A stretch of DNA of 64,000 nt from Citrobacter sedlakii NBRC 105722 (GTDB lineage: Bacteria; Pseudomonadota; Gammaproteobacteria; Enterobacterales; Enterobacteriaceae): the NCBI RefSeq assembly GCF_000759835.1, contig NZ_BBNB01000001.1, forward strand, positions 835,270-899,269. The letters are read 5' to 3'. The position numbers were made by a program, and so were the translations under genes. Below are positions 9,943 to 20,736 of the stretch, piece after piece. The notes beneath the pieces were generated by a model, which saw nothing but the letters and a program-made list of their open reading frames with translations, had not been told where the DNA came from and did not search any database. The number at the start of each line of letters is the position of its first letter. The first letter of the stretch is position 1.

Positions 9943-10015
9943 CCGCCCTTCTCTTTTCCGCTTTTTTTCGCCAGGATTAATGCAAATCGTTACGGCATAT
10001 CGTTCTGGAGCAGGC

Positions 10016-11002
10016 GTGACCAAAACTAACCTCATCACTGGTTTTCTGGGAAGCGGAAAAACCACCTCCATCCTTCATCTGTTAGCACACAAAGATCCCG
10101 CAGAAAAATGGGCGGTGCTGGTTAATGAGTTCGGCGAGGTCGGTATCGACGGCGCGCTACTCGCCGACAGCGGCGCATTGCTGAAAGAAATTCCCGGCGG
10201 CTGCATGTGTTGCGTTAACGGCTTACCGATGCAGGTTGGCCTGAATACCCTGCTGCGTCAGGGAAAGCCGGATCGTCTGCTGATTGAACCAACGGGGCTG
10301 GGTCATCCAAAACAGATCCTCGACCTGCTTACCGCGCCGGTATACGAGCCGTGGATCGACTTACGCGCCACCTTATGTCTTCTCGACCCACGCCTGCTAC
10401 TGGATGAAAAAACCGTTGCCAATGAGAATTTCCGCGACCAGTTGGCCGCAGCGGATATCGTGGTGGCGAATAAAAGCGATCGTGCAAGCGCAGAGAGCAC
10501 GCGCGCGCTGAACGCCTGGTGGCGGCAAAATGGCGACAATCGCCAGCTCGTTCACGCCGATCACGGACAAATTGACGCTCAGTTGCTGGATTTACCCCGC
10601 CTTAACCTGAAAGCGCTCCCCGCCAGCGAAGCGCACTCGCACAGCCATCCGGAAAAAAGAGGGCTCGCGGCGCTGAGTCTGCCCGCCCAGCAGCGGTGGC
10701 GACGCAGCCTCAGCAGTGGACAGGGACACCAGGCCTGCGGCTGGATTTTCGATGCCGATACCGTTTTCGACACCATTGGCCTGCTGGAATGGGCGCGGCT
10801 GGCGCCGGTTGGACGGGTGAAAGGGGTGATGCGCATCCCGGAAGGGCTGGTGCGTATTAATCGCCAGGGTGACGATCTGCATATTGAAACGCAAAACGTT
10901 GCCCCGCCGGATAGCCGCATTGAGCTGATTTCCAGTCGTGATGCCGACTGGAATGCGCTGCAGTCCGCATTGTTGAAGCTTCGTTTAGCTGACCACGCGT
11001 AA
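10016..11002 (+). CDS. yeiR: Zinc-binding GTPase YeiR (COG0523 family)
   Basis: G3E-family metal chaperone GTPase, cytoplasmic. Visible motifs are Walker A GFLGSGKTTS near the N-terminus, the family's metal motif GGCMCCVNG (CxCC, about 65-73), the NKSD guanine-specificity motif near 155, and a histidine-rich stretch HSHSH near 208. An ATG at 9980 would give 12 more residues, but a GTG at 10016 with GGAG five bases upstream gives 328 residues, the length of the E. coli protein, and starts directly at the conserved TKTNLITGF. The E. coli protein is a zinc-stimulated GTPase; the client is unknown. Confidence 0.92.
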   Translation: MTKTNLITGFLGSGKTTSILHLLAHKDPAEKWAVLVNEFGEVGIDGALLADSGALLKEIPGGCMCCVNGLPMQVGLNTLLRQGKPDRLLIEPTGLGHPKQILDLLTAPVYEPWIDLRATLCLLDPRLLLDEKTVANENFRDQLAAADIVVANKSDRASAESTRALNAWWRQNGDNRQLVHADHGQIDAQLLDLPRLNLKALPASEAHSHSHPEKRGLAALSLPAQQRWRRSLSSGQGHQACGWIFDADTVFDTIGLLEWARLAPVGRVKGVMRIPEGLVRINRQGDDLHIETQNVAPPDSRIELISSRDADWNALQSALLKLRLADHA

Positions 11003-11040
11003 GGTTGTCTGCCGCCAATAAACAGCGAAAAGATGTCACT

Positions 11041-11754
11041 ATGAAAACCCGGTTGTCCCTGATACTTCTGCTGAACGCGGCAGGCCTGGCCTTATTCATG
11101 AGCTGGTATCTTCCTGCTCAGCACGGAATCTGGTCCACCGCCGATTCCAGCATTTTCCACTTCTTTAATCATAAGCTGGTAGAAAGCCGCGCATTTCTGT
11201 GGCTGGCCGCGCTCACCAATAACCGCGCGTTTGACGGTTGTTCGCTGCTGGCGATGGGCTGTCTGATGCTCAGTTTTTGGCTCAAAGAAACCCCTGCGGG
11301 TCGCCGTCGCATCGTCATGACAGGTCTGGTGATGCTGCTTACCGCCGTGGTTCTCAATCAATTGGGCCAGGCGCTGCTGCCCGTCAAACGCGCCAGCCCA
11401 ACGCTCAGCTTTGAACACATTTATCGCGTCAGCGAGCTGCTGCATATTCCGACGAAAGATGCATCGCGCGACAGTTTTCCTGGCGATCACGGCATGATGC
11501 TGCTTATTTTCGCCGCCTTTATGCTGCGCTATTTCGGCAAAACCGCTGGCGCGATCGGCCTGCTTATTGCGCTGGTTTTTGCTTTTCCGCGCGTGATGAT
11601 TGGCGCCCACTGGCTGACTGATATCGTCGTTGGATCATTGACCGTGGTGTTGATTGGGCTGCCCTGGTGCCTGATGACACCATTAAGCGATCGGCTGATT
11701 GGACTTTTCGACCATTATCTTCCCGGTCAAAACAAACAAGTTTTAAACAAATAA
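11041..11754 (+). CDS. lpxT: Lipid A 1-diphosphate synthase LpxT
   Basis: Inner-membrane phosphotransferase of the PAP2 family that moves phosphate from undecaprenyl diphosphate to lipid A in the periplasm, recycling the carrier lipid. It has 237 residues from the ATG at 11041, the E. coli length; an earlier in-frame start at 11005 would add 12 residues without homology. PAP2 motifs are KRASP (near 120), SRDSFPGDHG (near 143) and RVMIGAHWLTDI (near 183). Six hydrophobic segments fit the fold. It begins 39 bp after yeiR. Confidence 0.94.
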   Translation: MKTRLSLILLLNAAGLALFMSWYLPAQHGIWSTADSSIFHFFNHKLVESRAFLWLAALTNNRAFDGCSLLAMGCLMLSFWLKETPAGRRRIVMTGLVMLLTAVVLNQLGQALLPVKRASPTLSFEHIYRVSELLHIPTKDASRDSFPGDHGMMLLIFAAFMLRYFGKTAGAIGLLIALVFAFPRVMIGAHWLTDIVVGSLTVVLIGLPWCLMTPLSDRLIGLFDHYLPGQNKQVLNK

Positions 11755-11767
11755 ATTAAAGTGATTA

Positions 11768-11804
11768 ACATCATCAGGGGGTTTGCTTATCCCTCTGCTG
11801 ATGT
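11768..11804 (+). terminator. Dyad after lpxT, possible weak terminator
   Basis: ACATCATCAGGGGG (11768-11781) pairs with CCCTCTGCTGATGT (11791-11804) with two mismatches. There is no T run after it, so its role as a terminator is uncertain. Confidence 0.4.
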
Positions 11805-12168
11805 GCAAGGTAAATTTATCTTTATTATTGTCATTTTCCTGTCACACTATTCCTGTTATGAATGAGTAAGTTGCGTATATTGCCCTCTTTTTGTACTTAA
11901 TTTAACCAATCCCGTTTATTCACTTTCCCTATCACAATTTCTTATAAAAATTCAGATAAAATCGCTCGCAAAGCCTGTTGCATTACGGTAACCTCGGACT
12001 CGTTTTGCCTCGCCAGGGAATTATTCTTGCCGCGAATAAATTTGTGCGTTCTGCCACACTTTTGTGCTTAAAGAATTGTCTCATTGTGCGCTGGTAATTA
12101 GTCTCGTCACGTTTGGCATTTTTTATAACGATATTTATCGTTAAGGACTTCAAGGGAAAACACACAAA
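11805..12168 (+). promoter_or_regulatory. Long AT-rich upstream region of mepS
   Basis: About 360 bp without a convincing gene on either strand. It should carry the mepS promoter and a leader. A minus-strand frame inside it (11983-12282) runs into mepS and has no homology I recognise, so I leave it out. Confidence 0.5.
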
Positions 12169-12738
12169 ATGGTCAAATCTCAACCGTTCTTGAGATATAT
12201 CTTGCGCGGGATCCCCGCGGTAGCAGTAGCGGTACTGCTTTCGGCATGTAGTACGCCATCCAACACCGCAAAGAATGTGCATTCTGAGACGCTTGGTGTG
12301 AGTCAGGAGACTTCTTCACTGCAAGCTTCTCAGGATGAATTTGAGAGTATGGTGCGTAACCTCGATGTAAAATCGCGGATTATGGATCAGTATGCCGACT
12401 GGAAAGGCGTGCGTTATCGTCTCGGCGGCACCTCCAAGAAAGGCATTGATTGTTCCAGTTTTGTACAGCGTACATTCCGGGAACAGTTTGGTTTAGAGCT
12501 TCCACGCTCCACCTACGAACAGCAGGAAACCGGTAAATCGGTGTCACGCAGCAATCTGCGTACCGGCGATCTGGTTCTGTTTCGCGCAGGATCAACAGGT
12601 CGTCATGTGGGGATCTACATTGGTAATAACCAGTTTGTCCATGCATCCACCAGCAGCGGCGTCATCATCTCCAGCATGAACGAGCCGTACTGGAAAAAGC
12701 GCTACAACGAAGCGCGTCGGGTTCTTACCCGCAGTTAA
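12169..12738 (+). CDS. mepS: Murein DD-endopeptidase MepS (Spr), lipoprotein
   Basis: Outer-membrane lipoprotein that cuts D-Ala-mDAP cross-links so that new murein can be inserted. It has 189 residues, one more than the E. coli protein. The signal peptide ends in the lipobox LLSACS (Cys27). The NlpC/P60 domain has the catalytic Cys in [12 protein letters not shown] (Cys near 69) and the histidines in GRHVGIYIG (His near 120) and FVHAST (His near 132). It stands alone, with a strong terminator after it. In E. coli its level is set by the Prc-NlpI protease. Confidence 0.96.
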   Translation: MVKSQPFLRYILRGIPAVAVAVLLSACSTPSNTAKNVHSETLGVSQETSSLQASQDEFESMVRNLDVKSRIMDQYADWKGVRYRLGGTSKKGIDCSSFVQRTFREQFGLELPRSTYEQQETGKSVSRSNLRTGDLVLFRAGSTGRHVGIYIGNNQFVHASTSSGVIISSMNEPYWKKRYNEARRVLTRS

Positions 12739-12792
12739 TCGTGAGGTTGCTATCCCTTGGCTATCCTGACGAGACTCCGGAATACATTGCAG

Positions 12793-12818
12793 GCACCGCT
12801 TCGGCGGTGCTTTTTTTT
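12793..12818 (+). terminator. Rho-independent terminator of mepS
   Basis: GCACCGC (12793-12799), loop TTCG, GCGGTGC (12804-12810), followed by eight T residues. Confidence 0.95.
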
Positions 12819-12935
12819 GCCCTGTCCCCCGCCCGTATTGGGGAAAAATATGTCTCGCCGAAGCAATCCAGGCTATAGTCTTGTAATTACGTCATTTTCG
12901 CCATCAGCGGCAACCGTAAGGTCAAACCCGGTATC

Positions 12936-14492
12936 ATGTTCACTCGCGTCTTAACGTCTGGTCGAAAAATCATCTTGACCTGTCTGGTTACCGGGGTCAT
13001 CGTTGCCCTGTTTATCAGCAGCCTGCAATTTCTGATGGCGTGGCATAAACGAGAAGTTAAATACGACACCTTAATTTCCGACATTCAGCATTATCTTGAC
13101 AGCTATTTTGCTGACCTGAAAACCACGTCTGATGTCCTTCAACCGTTCACCCTGAACACCTGTGAGCAGGTGGGTTCAGAGCTGACCTCCCGCGCCGCGT
13201 TTAGTCTGAACGTACGTGCATTTCTTCTGGTGAAGGAAAAAAAAGCCTTTTGCTCCTCGGCGACCGGCGCGATGGATACGCTGCTGAACGAACTGGTGCC
13301 CGCAATTGATATCAGCAAAGACATTGATATGGCGCTCCTGCCGGGTACGCCCATGATGCCCAATAAACCGGCCATGGCGATCTGGTATCGTAATCCTTTG
13401 TTGGTTAACAGCGGCGTATTCACCTCACTGAATATCAATCTCACCCCTTACCTGCTCTATACCGCAAGACAGGAGGAATTTGACGGTGTGGCGATTATCG
13501 TCGGCAACAACGCGCTTTCCACCTTTTCCGACCATTTGCTGACCCTAAACGAGCTGGGCGATAACCCGATACGTGAAGCCAAAATTGACGGTGTGCCGAT
13601 GACGATTCGTCTGTACGCAACCAACTGGACCTGGCCGGAATTGTGGTATGCCCTGCTGCTTGGCGGCATGGGCGGCAGCATCGCCGGTTTGCTCTGTTAT
13701 TACATTCTGTCTCTGCGCCTGCGCCCCGGCAGGGAGATCCTGATCGGCATTAAACGCGATCAGTTCTACGTGGTGTATCAACCGGTGGTCGATACGCAAA
13801 CCCTGCGCGTGACCGGCCTCGAAGTACTGCTCCGTTGGAAGCATCCAACCGCCGGGGAGATCCCCCCCGATGCGTTTATCAATTACGCTGAAGCGCAGCA
13901 GATGATCGTGCCGCTGACGCAGCATCTGTTCAGGCTGATCGCACGCGACGCGCCTGCCTTACAAGCCGTTTTGCCCGTGGGGGCGAAATTTGGCATCAAT
14001 ATCGCGCCAGACCATCTGCACAGCAGTAGTTTTAAAGACGATGTGCGCCAGCTGGCTGCCGCGATGCCGCCAAATCATTTTCAGCTGGTGCTTGAAATTA
14101 CCGAACGCGACATGCTCCAGCAGCACGAAGCCGCGCAATTGTTTGAATGGCTGCACAACGCAGGCTTTGAAATCGCAATCGACGACTTTGGTACCGGACA
14201 CAGCGCGCTTATTTATCTGGAGCGTTACACCCTGGATTATCTGAAGATCGATCGCGGCTTTATTCACGCGATCGGTATGGAAACGGTCACTTCACCGGTG
14301 CTTGACGCCGTGCTCACCCTTGCGAAACGCCTTAATATGATGACTGTGGCCGAAGGCGTGGAAACGCCCGAGCAGGCGAAATGGCTGCGTGACAGAGGCG
14401 TTCGCTTCCTACAGGGCTACTGGATCAGCCGACCGCTGCCGCTCGACGATTTTGTGCGCTGGGTGTCAGAGCCCCCTACGCTGAAGAGGTAA
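12936..14492 (+). CDS. pdeN: Cyclic-di-GMP phosphodiesterase PdeN (Rtn)
   Basis: Membrane-bound EAL phosphodiesterase that lowers c-di-GMP. It has 518 residues, the E. coli length. A transmembrane helix near residues 13-34 leads to a periplasmic CSS-type sensor domain (conserved Cys in NTCEQ and the CSS triplet in AFCSSATG), then a second helix near 235-258, then a complete EAL domain. The catalytic signatures are present: EVLLRWKHP (the EAL triplet reads EVL), EITERD, IDDFGTGHS, LKIDRGFI and AEGVETPEQ. CSS-EAL proteins are redox-controlled through the periplasmic cysteines and DsbA/DsbB. Confidence 0.95.
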   Translation: MFTRVLTSGRKIILTCLVTGVIVALFISSLQFLMAWHKREVKYDTLISDIQHYLDSYFADLKTTSDVLQPFTLNTCEQVGSELTSRAAFSLNVRAFLLVKEKKAFCSSATGAMDTLLNELVPAIDISKDIDMALLPGTPMMPNKPAMAIWYRNPLLVNSGVFTSLNINLTPYLLYTARQEEFDGVAIIVGNNALSTFSDHLLTLNELGDNPIREAKIDGVPMTIRLYATNWTWPELWYALLLGGMGGSIAGLLCYYILSLRLRPGREILIGIKRDQFYVVYQPVVDTQTLRVTGLEVLLRWKHPTAGEIPPDAFINYAEAQQMIVPLTQHLFRLIARDAPALQAVLPVGAKFGINIAPDHLHSSSFKDDVRQLAAAMPPNHFQLVLEITERDMLQQHEAAQLFEWLHNAGFEIAIDDFGTGHSALIYLERYTLDYLKIDRGFIHAIGMETVTSPVLDAVLTLAKRLNMMTVAEGVETPEQAKWLRDRGVRFLQGYWISRPLPLDDFVRWVSEPPTLKR

Positions 14493-14583
14493 TACGCAAA
14501 CTCGGATTCACAATACGCACAGCCTGCCCTATTATTCCCTTGCCTGCGCTGACAGGCAGTCACGATAAGGAATCCCGTTGCAA

Positions 14584-16398
14584 ATGATCGTTCGCGTATT
14601 GCTGCTGATTGTTCTGTCATTGGCCTTTAACATCCAGGCCCAGACAATTAAAGAGAGCTATGCTTTTTCCGTTCTGGGCGAGCCACGATACGCCTTTAAT
14701 TTCGATCATTTTGATTACGTTAATCCGGCCGCGCCGAAAGGGGGACAGATCACCCTTTCCGCCATTGGCACCTTTGACAACTTCAATCGTTATGCCCTGC
14801 GCGGCAACCCCGGCGCGCGTACCGAGCAGCTTTACGACACGCTGTTCACCACGTCGGACGATGAGCCAGGCAGCTACTACCCATTAATTGCCGAGAGCGC
14901 TCGCTATGCCGACGACTATTCCTGGGTGGAAGTGACGATTAACCCGCGCGCCCGCTTTCACGACGGCACCCCCATTACGGCAAAAGACGTCGCCTTTACC
15001 TTCCACAAGTTTATGACCGAAGGCGTTCCTCAGTTCCGCCTGGTTTACAAAGGCACGACCGTAAAAGCCATTGCGCCGCTGACCGTGCGGATGGTGTTAG
15101 CGAAGCCAGGTAAAGAAGATATGCTCAGCCTGTTCTCGCTGCCGGTGATGCCGGCGTCTTACTGGAAAGATCATAAGCTCAGCGATCCATTATCGACGCC
15201 GCCGTTAAGCAGCGGACCTTACCGCATCAGCCAGTGGAAAATGGGTCAATACATTGTTTATACGCGGGTGAAAGAGTACTGGGCGGCTAACCTGCCGGTG
15301 AACCGCGGGCGCTGGAATTTTGACACTATCCGCTACGACTATTATCTCGACGACAATGTGGCTTTCGAAGCGTTTAAAGCCGGGGCATTTGACCTGCGTC
15401 TGGAAGGCGACGCCAAAAACTGGGCGACGCGTTACGTGGGAAAAAACTTTGATAAACAGTACATCGTCAAAGACGAGCAGAAGAATGAATCAGCGCAGGA
15501 CACGCGCTGGCTGGCGTTTAATATCCAGCGTCCGGTGTTCAGCGACCACCGCGTCCGCGAAGCCATCACGCTGGCCTTTGATTTTGAATGGATGAACAAA
15601 GCGCTGTTTTATAACGCCTGGAGCCGGGCAAACAGCTATTTCCAGAATACCGAGTATGCGGCCAGGGCGTATCCCGACGCGGACGAACTGGTGCTGCTCG
15701 CGCCAATGAAAAAGGATCTGCCACCGGAGATCTTTAGCCAGATCTATCAGCCCCCCGTTTCCAAAGGCGACGGCTACGATCGAGAGAATTTGCTGAAAGC
15801 GGACGCGCTCCTGAAAGAGGCGGGCTGGGTATTGAAAGGCCAGCAGCGGATCAACAACGCGACCGGGAAACCGCTCATCTTTGAACTGCTCATCTCCGCA
15901 GGCAGCAACAGTCAGTGGGTTTTACCGTTCCAGCATAATCTTCAGCGCCTGGGCATCACGATGAATATTCGCCAGGTCGATAATTCCCAAATCACCAACC
16001 GTATGCGTAGCCGCGACTACGATATGATGCCGCGACTGTGGCGGGCGATGCCGTGGCCAAGTTCCGATCTGCAAATCTCATGGGCCTCTGAATACATTGA
16101 CTCCAGTTATAATGCGCCCGGCGTAAAGAGTCCGGTAATTGATCGCCTGATCGCGCAAATCATCGCCGCGCAGGGAAACAAAGAAAAACTTATTCCACTT
16201 GGTCGCGCGCTGGACCGGGTGCTGACATGGAATTACTACATGCTGCCAATGTGGTATATGGCGGAAGACAGACTGGCCTGGTGGGATAAGTTCTCCCGTC
16301 CCGCCATCCGCCCCATATATACTCTGGGCCTGGATACCTGGTGGTATGACGTGAATCGCGCGGCAAAACTGCCCGCCTCCAGACAACAGGGAGAGTAA
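14584..16398 (+). CDS. yejA: Peptide ABC transporter substrate-binding protein YejA
   Basis: Periplasmic solute-binding protein (SBP family 5) of the YejABEF importer. It has 604 residues from the ATG at 14584, with a signal peptide MIVRVLLLIVLSLAF...IQAQ cleaved near residue 20. A TTG two codons earlier has better spacing to the AAGGAA site (14567-14572), so translation might start there, but the ATG matches the E. coli protein. The family region with FHDGTPITAKDVAFTFHKFM (near 120-139) is clear. YejABEF brings in microcin C-type peptides and muropeptides and contributes to antimicrobial peptide resistance. First gene of a tight four-gene operon. Confidence 0.94.
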   Translation: MIVRVLLLIVLSLAFNIQAQTIKESYAFSVLGEPRYAFNFDHFDYVNPAAPKGGQITLSAIGTFDNFNRYALRGNPGARTEQLYDTLFTTSDDEPGSYYPLIAESARYADDYSWVEVTINPRARFHDGTPITAKDVAFTFHKFMTEGVPQFRLVYKGTTVKAIAPLTVRMVLAKPGKEDMLSLFSLPVMPASYWKDHKLSDPLSTPPLSSGPYRISQWKMGQYIVYTRVKEYWAANLPVNRGRWNFDTIRYDYYLDDNVAFEAFKAGAFDLRLEGDAKNWATRYVGKNFDKQYIVKDEQKNESAQDTRWLAFNIQRPVFSDHRVREAITLAFDFEWMNKALFYNAWSRANSYFQNTEYAARAYPDADELVLLAPMKKDLPPEIFSQIYQPPVSKGDGYDRENLLKADALLKEAGWVLKGQQRINNATGKPLIFELLISAGSNSQWVLPFQHNLQRLGITMNIRQVDNSQITNRMRSRDYDMMPRLWRAMPWPSSDLQISWASEYIDSSYNAPGVKSPVIDRLIAQIIAAQGNKEKLIPLGRALDRVLTWNYYMLPMWYMAEDRLAWWDKFSRPAIRPIYTLGLDTWWYDVNRAAKLPASRQQGE

Positions 16399-17493
16399 AT
16401 GGGCGCCTATCTGATTCGCCGGCTGCTGCTGGTTATCCCGACGCTGTGGGCCATTATCACCATTAACTTTTTTATCGTGCAGATCGCCCCAGGCGGTCCG
16501 GTCGACCAGGCGATTGCCGCCATTGAGTTTGGCCAGGCTGGGGCGCTCCCTGGCGCGGGGAGCGAGGGCGTTCGGGCCAGCCATGCGCAAACCGGCATCG
16601 GCAATATCAGCGACAGTCACTACCGGGGCGGCCGCGGGCTCGACCCGGAAGTTATCGCTGAAATCACCCAACGCTACGGCTTTGATAAACCCCTGCATGA
16701 ACGCTATTTCACCATGCTCTGGAACTATCTCCGCTTCGATTTTGGCGACAGCCTGTTTCGCAGCGCTTCCGTTCTGACACTCATTAAAGACAGTTTGCCG
16801 GTTTCGGTGACGCTTGGGTTGTGGAGCACGCTGATCATATATCTGGTCTCCATTCCGCTGGGGATCCGCAAAGCGGTACATAACGGCAGCCGCTTTGACG
16901 TCTGGAGTAGCGCGTTCATTATCATCGGCTACGCCATTCCGGCGTTTCTTTTCGCCATTTTGCTGATCGTGTTCTTTGCCGGCGGCAGCTACTACGATCT
17001 GTTTCCACTGCGTGGGCTGGTCTCAGTGAATTTCGACACCCTGCCCTGGTATCAGAAGATAACCGACTATCTGTGGCACATTACCCTGCCGGTACTGGCC
17101 ACGGTGATTGGCGGCTTTGCCGCGCTTACCATGCTGACAAAAAATTCATTTCTTGATGAAGTCCGCAAACAGTACGTGGTCACCGCCAGGGCAAAAGGGG
17201 TGAGCGAAAAAAACATTCTCTGGAAGCATGTTTTCCGTAATGCCATGCTGCTGGTGATTGCCGGCTTTCCCGCCACCTTCATCAGCATGTTTTTTACCGG
17301 CTCGCTGCTGATTGAAGTGATGTTTTCACTGAATGGTCTGGGACTCTTAGGTTACGAGGCCACGGTGTCCCGCGACTATCCGGTGATGTTCGGCACGCTG
17401 TACATCTTCACCCTGATTGGCCTGCTGCTGAATATCCTTAGCGATGTCAGCTATACGCTGGTCGATCCGCGTATTGATTTTGAGGGACGCTAA
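16399..17493 (+). CDS. yejB: Peptide ABC transporter permease YejB
   Basis: Inner-membrane permease of the DppB/OppB type, 364 residues, starting directly after the yejA stop with GGGAG before the ATG. About six membrane segments are seen; the EAA loop that docks on the ATPase reads [16 protein letters not shown] (near 262-277). Its stop overlaps the yejE start by one base, indicating coupling. Confidence 0.95.
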   Translation: MGAYLIRRLLLVIPTLWAIITINFFIVQIAPGGPVDQAIAAIEFGQAGALPGAGSEGVRASHAQTGIGNISDSHYRGGRGLDPEVIAEITQRYGFDKPLHERYFTMLWNYLRFDFGDSLFRSASVLTLIKDSLPVSVTLGLWSTLIIYLVSIPLGIRKAVHNGSRFDVWSSAFIIIGYAIPAFLFAILLIVFFAGGSYYDLFPLRGLVSVNFDTLPWYQKITDYLWHITLPVLATVIGGFAALTMLTKNSFLDEVRKQYVVTARAKGVSEKNILWKHVFRNAMLLVIAGFPATFISMFFTGSLLIEVMFSLNGLGLLGYEATVSRDYPVMFGTLYIFTLIGLLLNILSDVSYTLVDPRIDFEGR

Positions 17494-18518
17494 TGGCGCG
17501 TTTAAGCCCCGTGAATCAGGCCCGCTGGGCGCGTTTTCGTCACAACCGCCGCGGCTACTGGTCGTTATGGATCTTTCTTGTCCTGTTTGCGCTGAGCCTG
17601 TGCGCTGAACTGGTGGCGAATGATAAGCCGCTATTGGTGCGCTATGACGGAAGCTGGTACTTCCCGCTGGTCAAAAACTACAGCGAGAGTGATTTCGGCG
17701 GGCCGCTGGCGACAAAAGCGGACTACCAAGACCCATGGCTGAGGCAACAACTGGAACATCGCGGGTGGATCCTCTGGGCGCCCGTTCGCTTTGGCGCAAA
17801 CAGCATTAACTTCGCCACCGACACCCCCTTCCCTTCGCCACCGTCGGCGCAAAACTGGTTGGGTACAGACGCTAATGGCGGAGACGTGCTGGCGCGGATC
17901 CTCTACGGCACCCGTATCTCTATTCTGTTTGGCCTGATGCTGACCTTGTGCTCAAGCGTTATGGGTGTGTTGGCCGGTGCGCTACAGGGCTATTACGGCG
18001 GAAAAGTCGACCTGTGGGGACAGCGGTTTATCGAAGTCTGGTCGGGGATGCCGACGCTGTTTCTGATCATACTGCTTTCAAGCGTCGTACAGCCTAACTT
18101 CTGGTGGCTGTTAGCGATTACGGTGCTGTTTGGCTGGATGAGCCTGGTGGGCGTGGTGCGCGCAGAGTTTTTACGTACCCGTAATTTCGACTACATTCGC
18201 GCTGCCCAGGCGCTAGGCGTCAGCGACCGCAGTATTATTTTCCGCCACATGCTGCCCAACGCGATGGTGGCCACGCTAACATTTTTGCCGTTCATTTTGT
18301 GCAGTTCCATCACCACCCTGACCTCGCTGGACTTTCTCGGCTTCGGTTTACCGCTGGGATCGCCTTCGTTGGGCGAGCTGCTTTTGCAGGGCAAAAATAA
18401 TCTCCAGGCGCCCTGGCTTGGGATCACCGCCTTCCTGTCAGTGGCGATTTTACTCTCGCTGCTGATCTTCATCGGTGAGGCCGTCCGTGATGCCTTCGAT
18501 CCGAATAAGGCGACATAA
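17493..18518 (+). CDS. yejE: Peptide ABC transporter permease YejE
   Basis: Second permease, DppC/OppC type, 341 residues, with a longer periplasmic segment after the first membrane helix. The EAA loop reads IRAAQALGVSDRSIIFRHML (near 233-252). It forms the heterodimeric channel with YejB. yejF starts one base after its stop codon. Confidence 0.95.
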   Translation: MARLSPVNQARWARFRHNRRGYWSLWIFLVLFALSLCAELVANDKPLLVRYDGSWYFPLVKNYSESDFGGPLATKADYQDPWLRQQLEHRGWILWAPVRFGANSINFATDTPFPSPPSAQNWLGTDANGGDVLARILYGTRISILFGLMLTLCSSVMGVLAGALQGYYGGKVDLWGQRFIEVWSGMPTLFLIILLSSVVQPNFWWLLAITVLFGWMSLVGVVRAEFLRTRNFDYIRAAQALGVSDRSIIFRHMLPNAMVATLTFLPFILCSSITTLTSLDFLGFGLPLGSPSLGELLLQGKNNLQAPWLGITAFLSVAILLSLLIFIGEAVRDAFDPNKAT

Positions 18519-18519
18519 A

Positions 18520-20109
18520 ATGACGCAACCGTTACTGTCGATTGACAATCTGACCATTGGCTTTCGCCGCGAGGAGAACGTTCGCACCGTGGTGAACGAC
18601 GTTTCGCTGACGGTGAACGCCGGTGAAACGCTGGCGCTGGTGGGCGAATCCGGGTCCGGCAAGAGCGTGACGGCGCTGTCCATTCTTCGCCTGTTACCCT
18701 CCCCCCCGACGGTTTATCTTTCCGGCGACATCCGCTTTCACGGCGAGTCTCTGCTTCACGCCAACGAAAAGACGCTGCGCGGCGTGCGCGGCAACCGGAT
18801 CGCGATGATTTTTCAGGAGCCGATGGTTTCGCTGAACCCGTTGCATAATCTGGAAAAACAGCTTTATGAAGTGCTGTCACTGCACCGCGGTATGCGCCGG
18901 GAAGCTGCCCGCGCCGAGATCTTAAGCTGTCTCGACCGCGTCGGCATTCGCCAGGCGGCAAAGCGGCTGGGTGATTACCCGCATCAACTTTCCGGCGGCG
19001 AACGCCAGCGCGTGATGATCGCGATGGCGCTGCTGACGCGACCGGAGCTGCTGATTGCCGACGAGCCGACCACCGCGCTGGATGTTTCGGTCCAGGCGCA
19101 GATCCTGCAACTGCTGCGCGAACTGCAGCACGAACTGAATATGGGGATGTTGTTTATCACCCATAACCTGAGCATTGTGAAAAAACTCGCCGACAGCGTG
19201 GCGGTGATGCAAAACGGTCGCTGCGTTGAGCAGAACCGCGCGGACATCCTGCTTAACGCGCCAGTGCATCCTTACACACAAACCTTGCTCAACAGTGAAC
19301 CGGTGGGGGATCCCGTCCCGTTGCCCGCTGAACGGTCTCCGTTGCTGAAAGTGGACGATCTGCGGGTTTCGTTTCCGATCCGCAAAGGGGTCCTCAAACG
19401 CGTGGTAGCCCGCAATAATGTGGTAAAAGGCGTCAGCTTTAGCCTGCGCCCGGGCGAAACGCTGGGACTGGTGGGCGAGTCAGGTTCAGGCAAAAGCACC
19501 ACCGGCCTTGCGCTGCTGCGCCTGATTTCTTCGCAGGGCAGCATTGAGTTTGACGGTCAGCAGTTGCAGTTTCTAAAGCGTCGCGAGCTGTTGCCGGTGC
19601 GGCATCGCATTCAGGTAGTGTTTCAGGATCCGAACTCCTCGCTGAATCCCCGTCTCAACGTGCTGCAAATCATTGAAGAAGGATTGCGCGTCCACCAGCC
19701 TGCCCTGTCTGCCGACCAGCGTGAGCAACAGGTGATGACGGTAATGGCCGAGGTGGGGCTGGACGCGGAGACGCGTCACCGTTATCCGGCAGAATTTTCC
19801 GGCGGTCAGCGTCAGCGTATTGCGATAGCCCGCGCGCTGATACTGAAACCATCGCTAATCATTCTTGATGAGCCGACCTCGTCTCTTGACCGCACCGTAC
19901 AGGCGCAAATTCTCGCGCTACTGAAATCGCTACAGGCAAAACATCGCCTGGCCTATATTTTTATCAGCCACGATCTGCACGTCGTTCGCGCGTTATGCCA
20001 TCAGGTAATTGTGCTGAGACAGGGAGAGGTTGTGGAGCAGGGGCAATGCGAGCACGTCTTTAGCGCGCCGCAGCAGGCGTATACGCGTCAGCTTCTCGCG
20101 CTAAGCTGA
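18520..20109 (+). CDS. yejF: Peptide ABC transporter ATPase YejF (two nucleotide-binding domains)
   Basis: Fused double ATPase energising YejABE. From the ATG at 18520 it has 529 residues, as in E. coli; an upstream in-frame ATG at 18475 lies inside yejE and is not supported. Both halves are complete: Walker A GESGSGKS near residues 41 and 322, signatures LSGGERQR and FSGGQRQR, and Walker B ends [12 protein letters not shown] and [12 protein letters not shown]. Both halves have OppD/OppF-like character. Confidence 0.95.
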   Translation: MTQPLLSIDNLTIGFRREENVRTVVNDVSLTVNAGETLALVGESGSGKSVTALSILRLLPSPPTVYLSGDIRFHGESLLHANEKTLRGVRGNRIAMIFQEPMVSLNPLHNLEKQLYEVLSLHRGMRREAARAEILSCLDRVGIRQAAKRLGDYPHQLSGGERQRVMIAMALLTRPELLIADEPTTALDVSVQAQILQLLRELQHELNMGMLFITHNLSIVKKLADSVAVMQNGRCVEQNRADILLNAPVHPYTQTLLNSEPVGDPVPLPAERSPLLKVDDLRVSFPIRKGVLKRVVARNNVVKGVSFSLRPGETLGLVGESGSGKSTTGLALLRLISSQGSIEFDGQQLQFLKRRELLPVRHRIQVVFQDPNSSLNPRLNVLQIIEEGLRVHQPALSADQREQQVMTVMAEVGLDAETRHRYPAEFSGGQRQRIAIARALILKPSLIILDEPTSSLDRTVQAQILALLKSLQAKHRLAYIFISHDLHVVRALCHQVIVLRQGEVVEQGQCEHVFSAPQQAYTRQLLALS

Positions 20110-20112
20110 CGC

Positions 20113-20457
20113 TCAAAACGGATTGTTGTTAGAGAACGGTTCGGCAATCGCCACGCCGAAGTTTTTCAGGCGGCAGGTTGCGGCAAACTCATCCTGGCGA
20201 TTCACGAACAGACACGGCTCGCCTTCACATTCCAGTACCGAACATGGCACTTCGATATCGCTGAGCGCCTGACTCAGTTTATGCATGACCGGCCATGCGC
20301 TGTCGCCGTCCGGGCTCAGCAGTTTGAGCGCCACCAGGCTATTCTCGACGGCCTGGCCATTTTGCGGAATCGGTTCAACTTTCGAACCTGCAAAACCCGC
20401 AGACCAACGATAGTTCTGTGGCAAGCGATGTACGATTGAGAGCTGTAATGATGTCAC
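20113..20457 (-). CDS. yejG: YejG, conserved protein of unknown role
   Basis: A 114-residue cytoplasmic protein convergent with yejF. The start is a GTG at 20457 preceded by GGGGAAAGAAA; seven extra residues from an upstream start do not match the family. Sequence [19 protein letters not shown] through EPFSNNNPF is close to E. coli YejG. No catalytic motif is visible and the function is not known to me with confidence. Confidence 0.88.
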   Translation of the reverse strand: MTSLQLSIVHRLPQNYRWSAGFAGSKVEPIPQNGQAVENSLVALKLLSPDGDSAWPVMHKLSQALSDIEVPCSVLECEGEPCLFVNRQDEFAATCRLKNFGVAIAEPFSNNNPF

Positions 20458-20736
20458 TTTCTTTCCCCGGAAGTACAATTACTTCACAATTTATTTACAT
20501 CCATATTAACACATCATTGACAATCCGTCCTTAAACAGATGCACAATGTTGCGATCCTTGTCCCGCCCGGCCTGTTTGGCTTTTGTGAAATAAATTTTTG
20601 TGTCGGGACACATTCGCGGGCTATATGTACCCGTTTCTGCGATCTAACTCAACCTTTTTAACTACAATGATGTGACTTTTTACATAAATTGATTTTACAT
20701 AAAATAAACATATATCGGGGAAATGATGGATTTGTC
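20458..20736. promoter_or_regulatory. AT-rich region between yejG start and bcr end
   Basis: About 280 bp without a gene. The part next to 20457 should be the yejG promoter. No named operator is seen. It is followed by the palindrome and terminator listed next. Confidence 0.5.

Noticed and set aside
11983..12282. 99-codon minus-strand open frame upstream of mepS
   Set aside because: Half of it lies inside the mepS coding region; there is no ribosome site or homology I can name.
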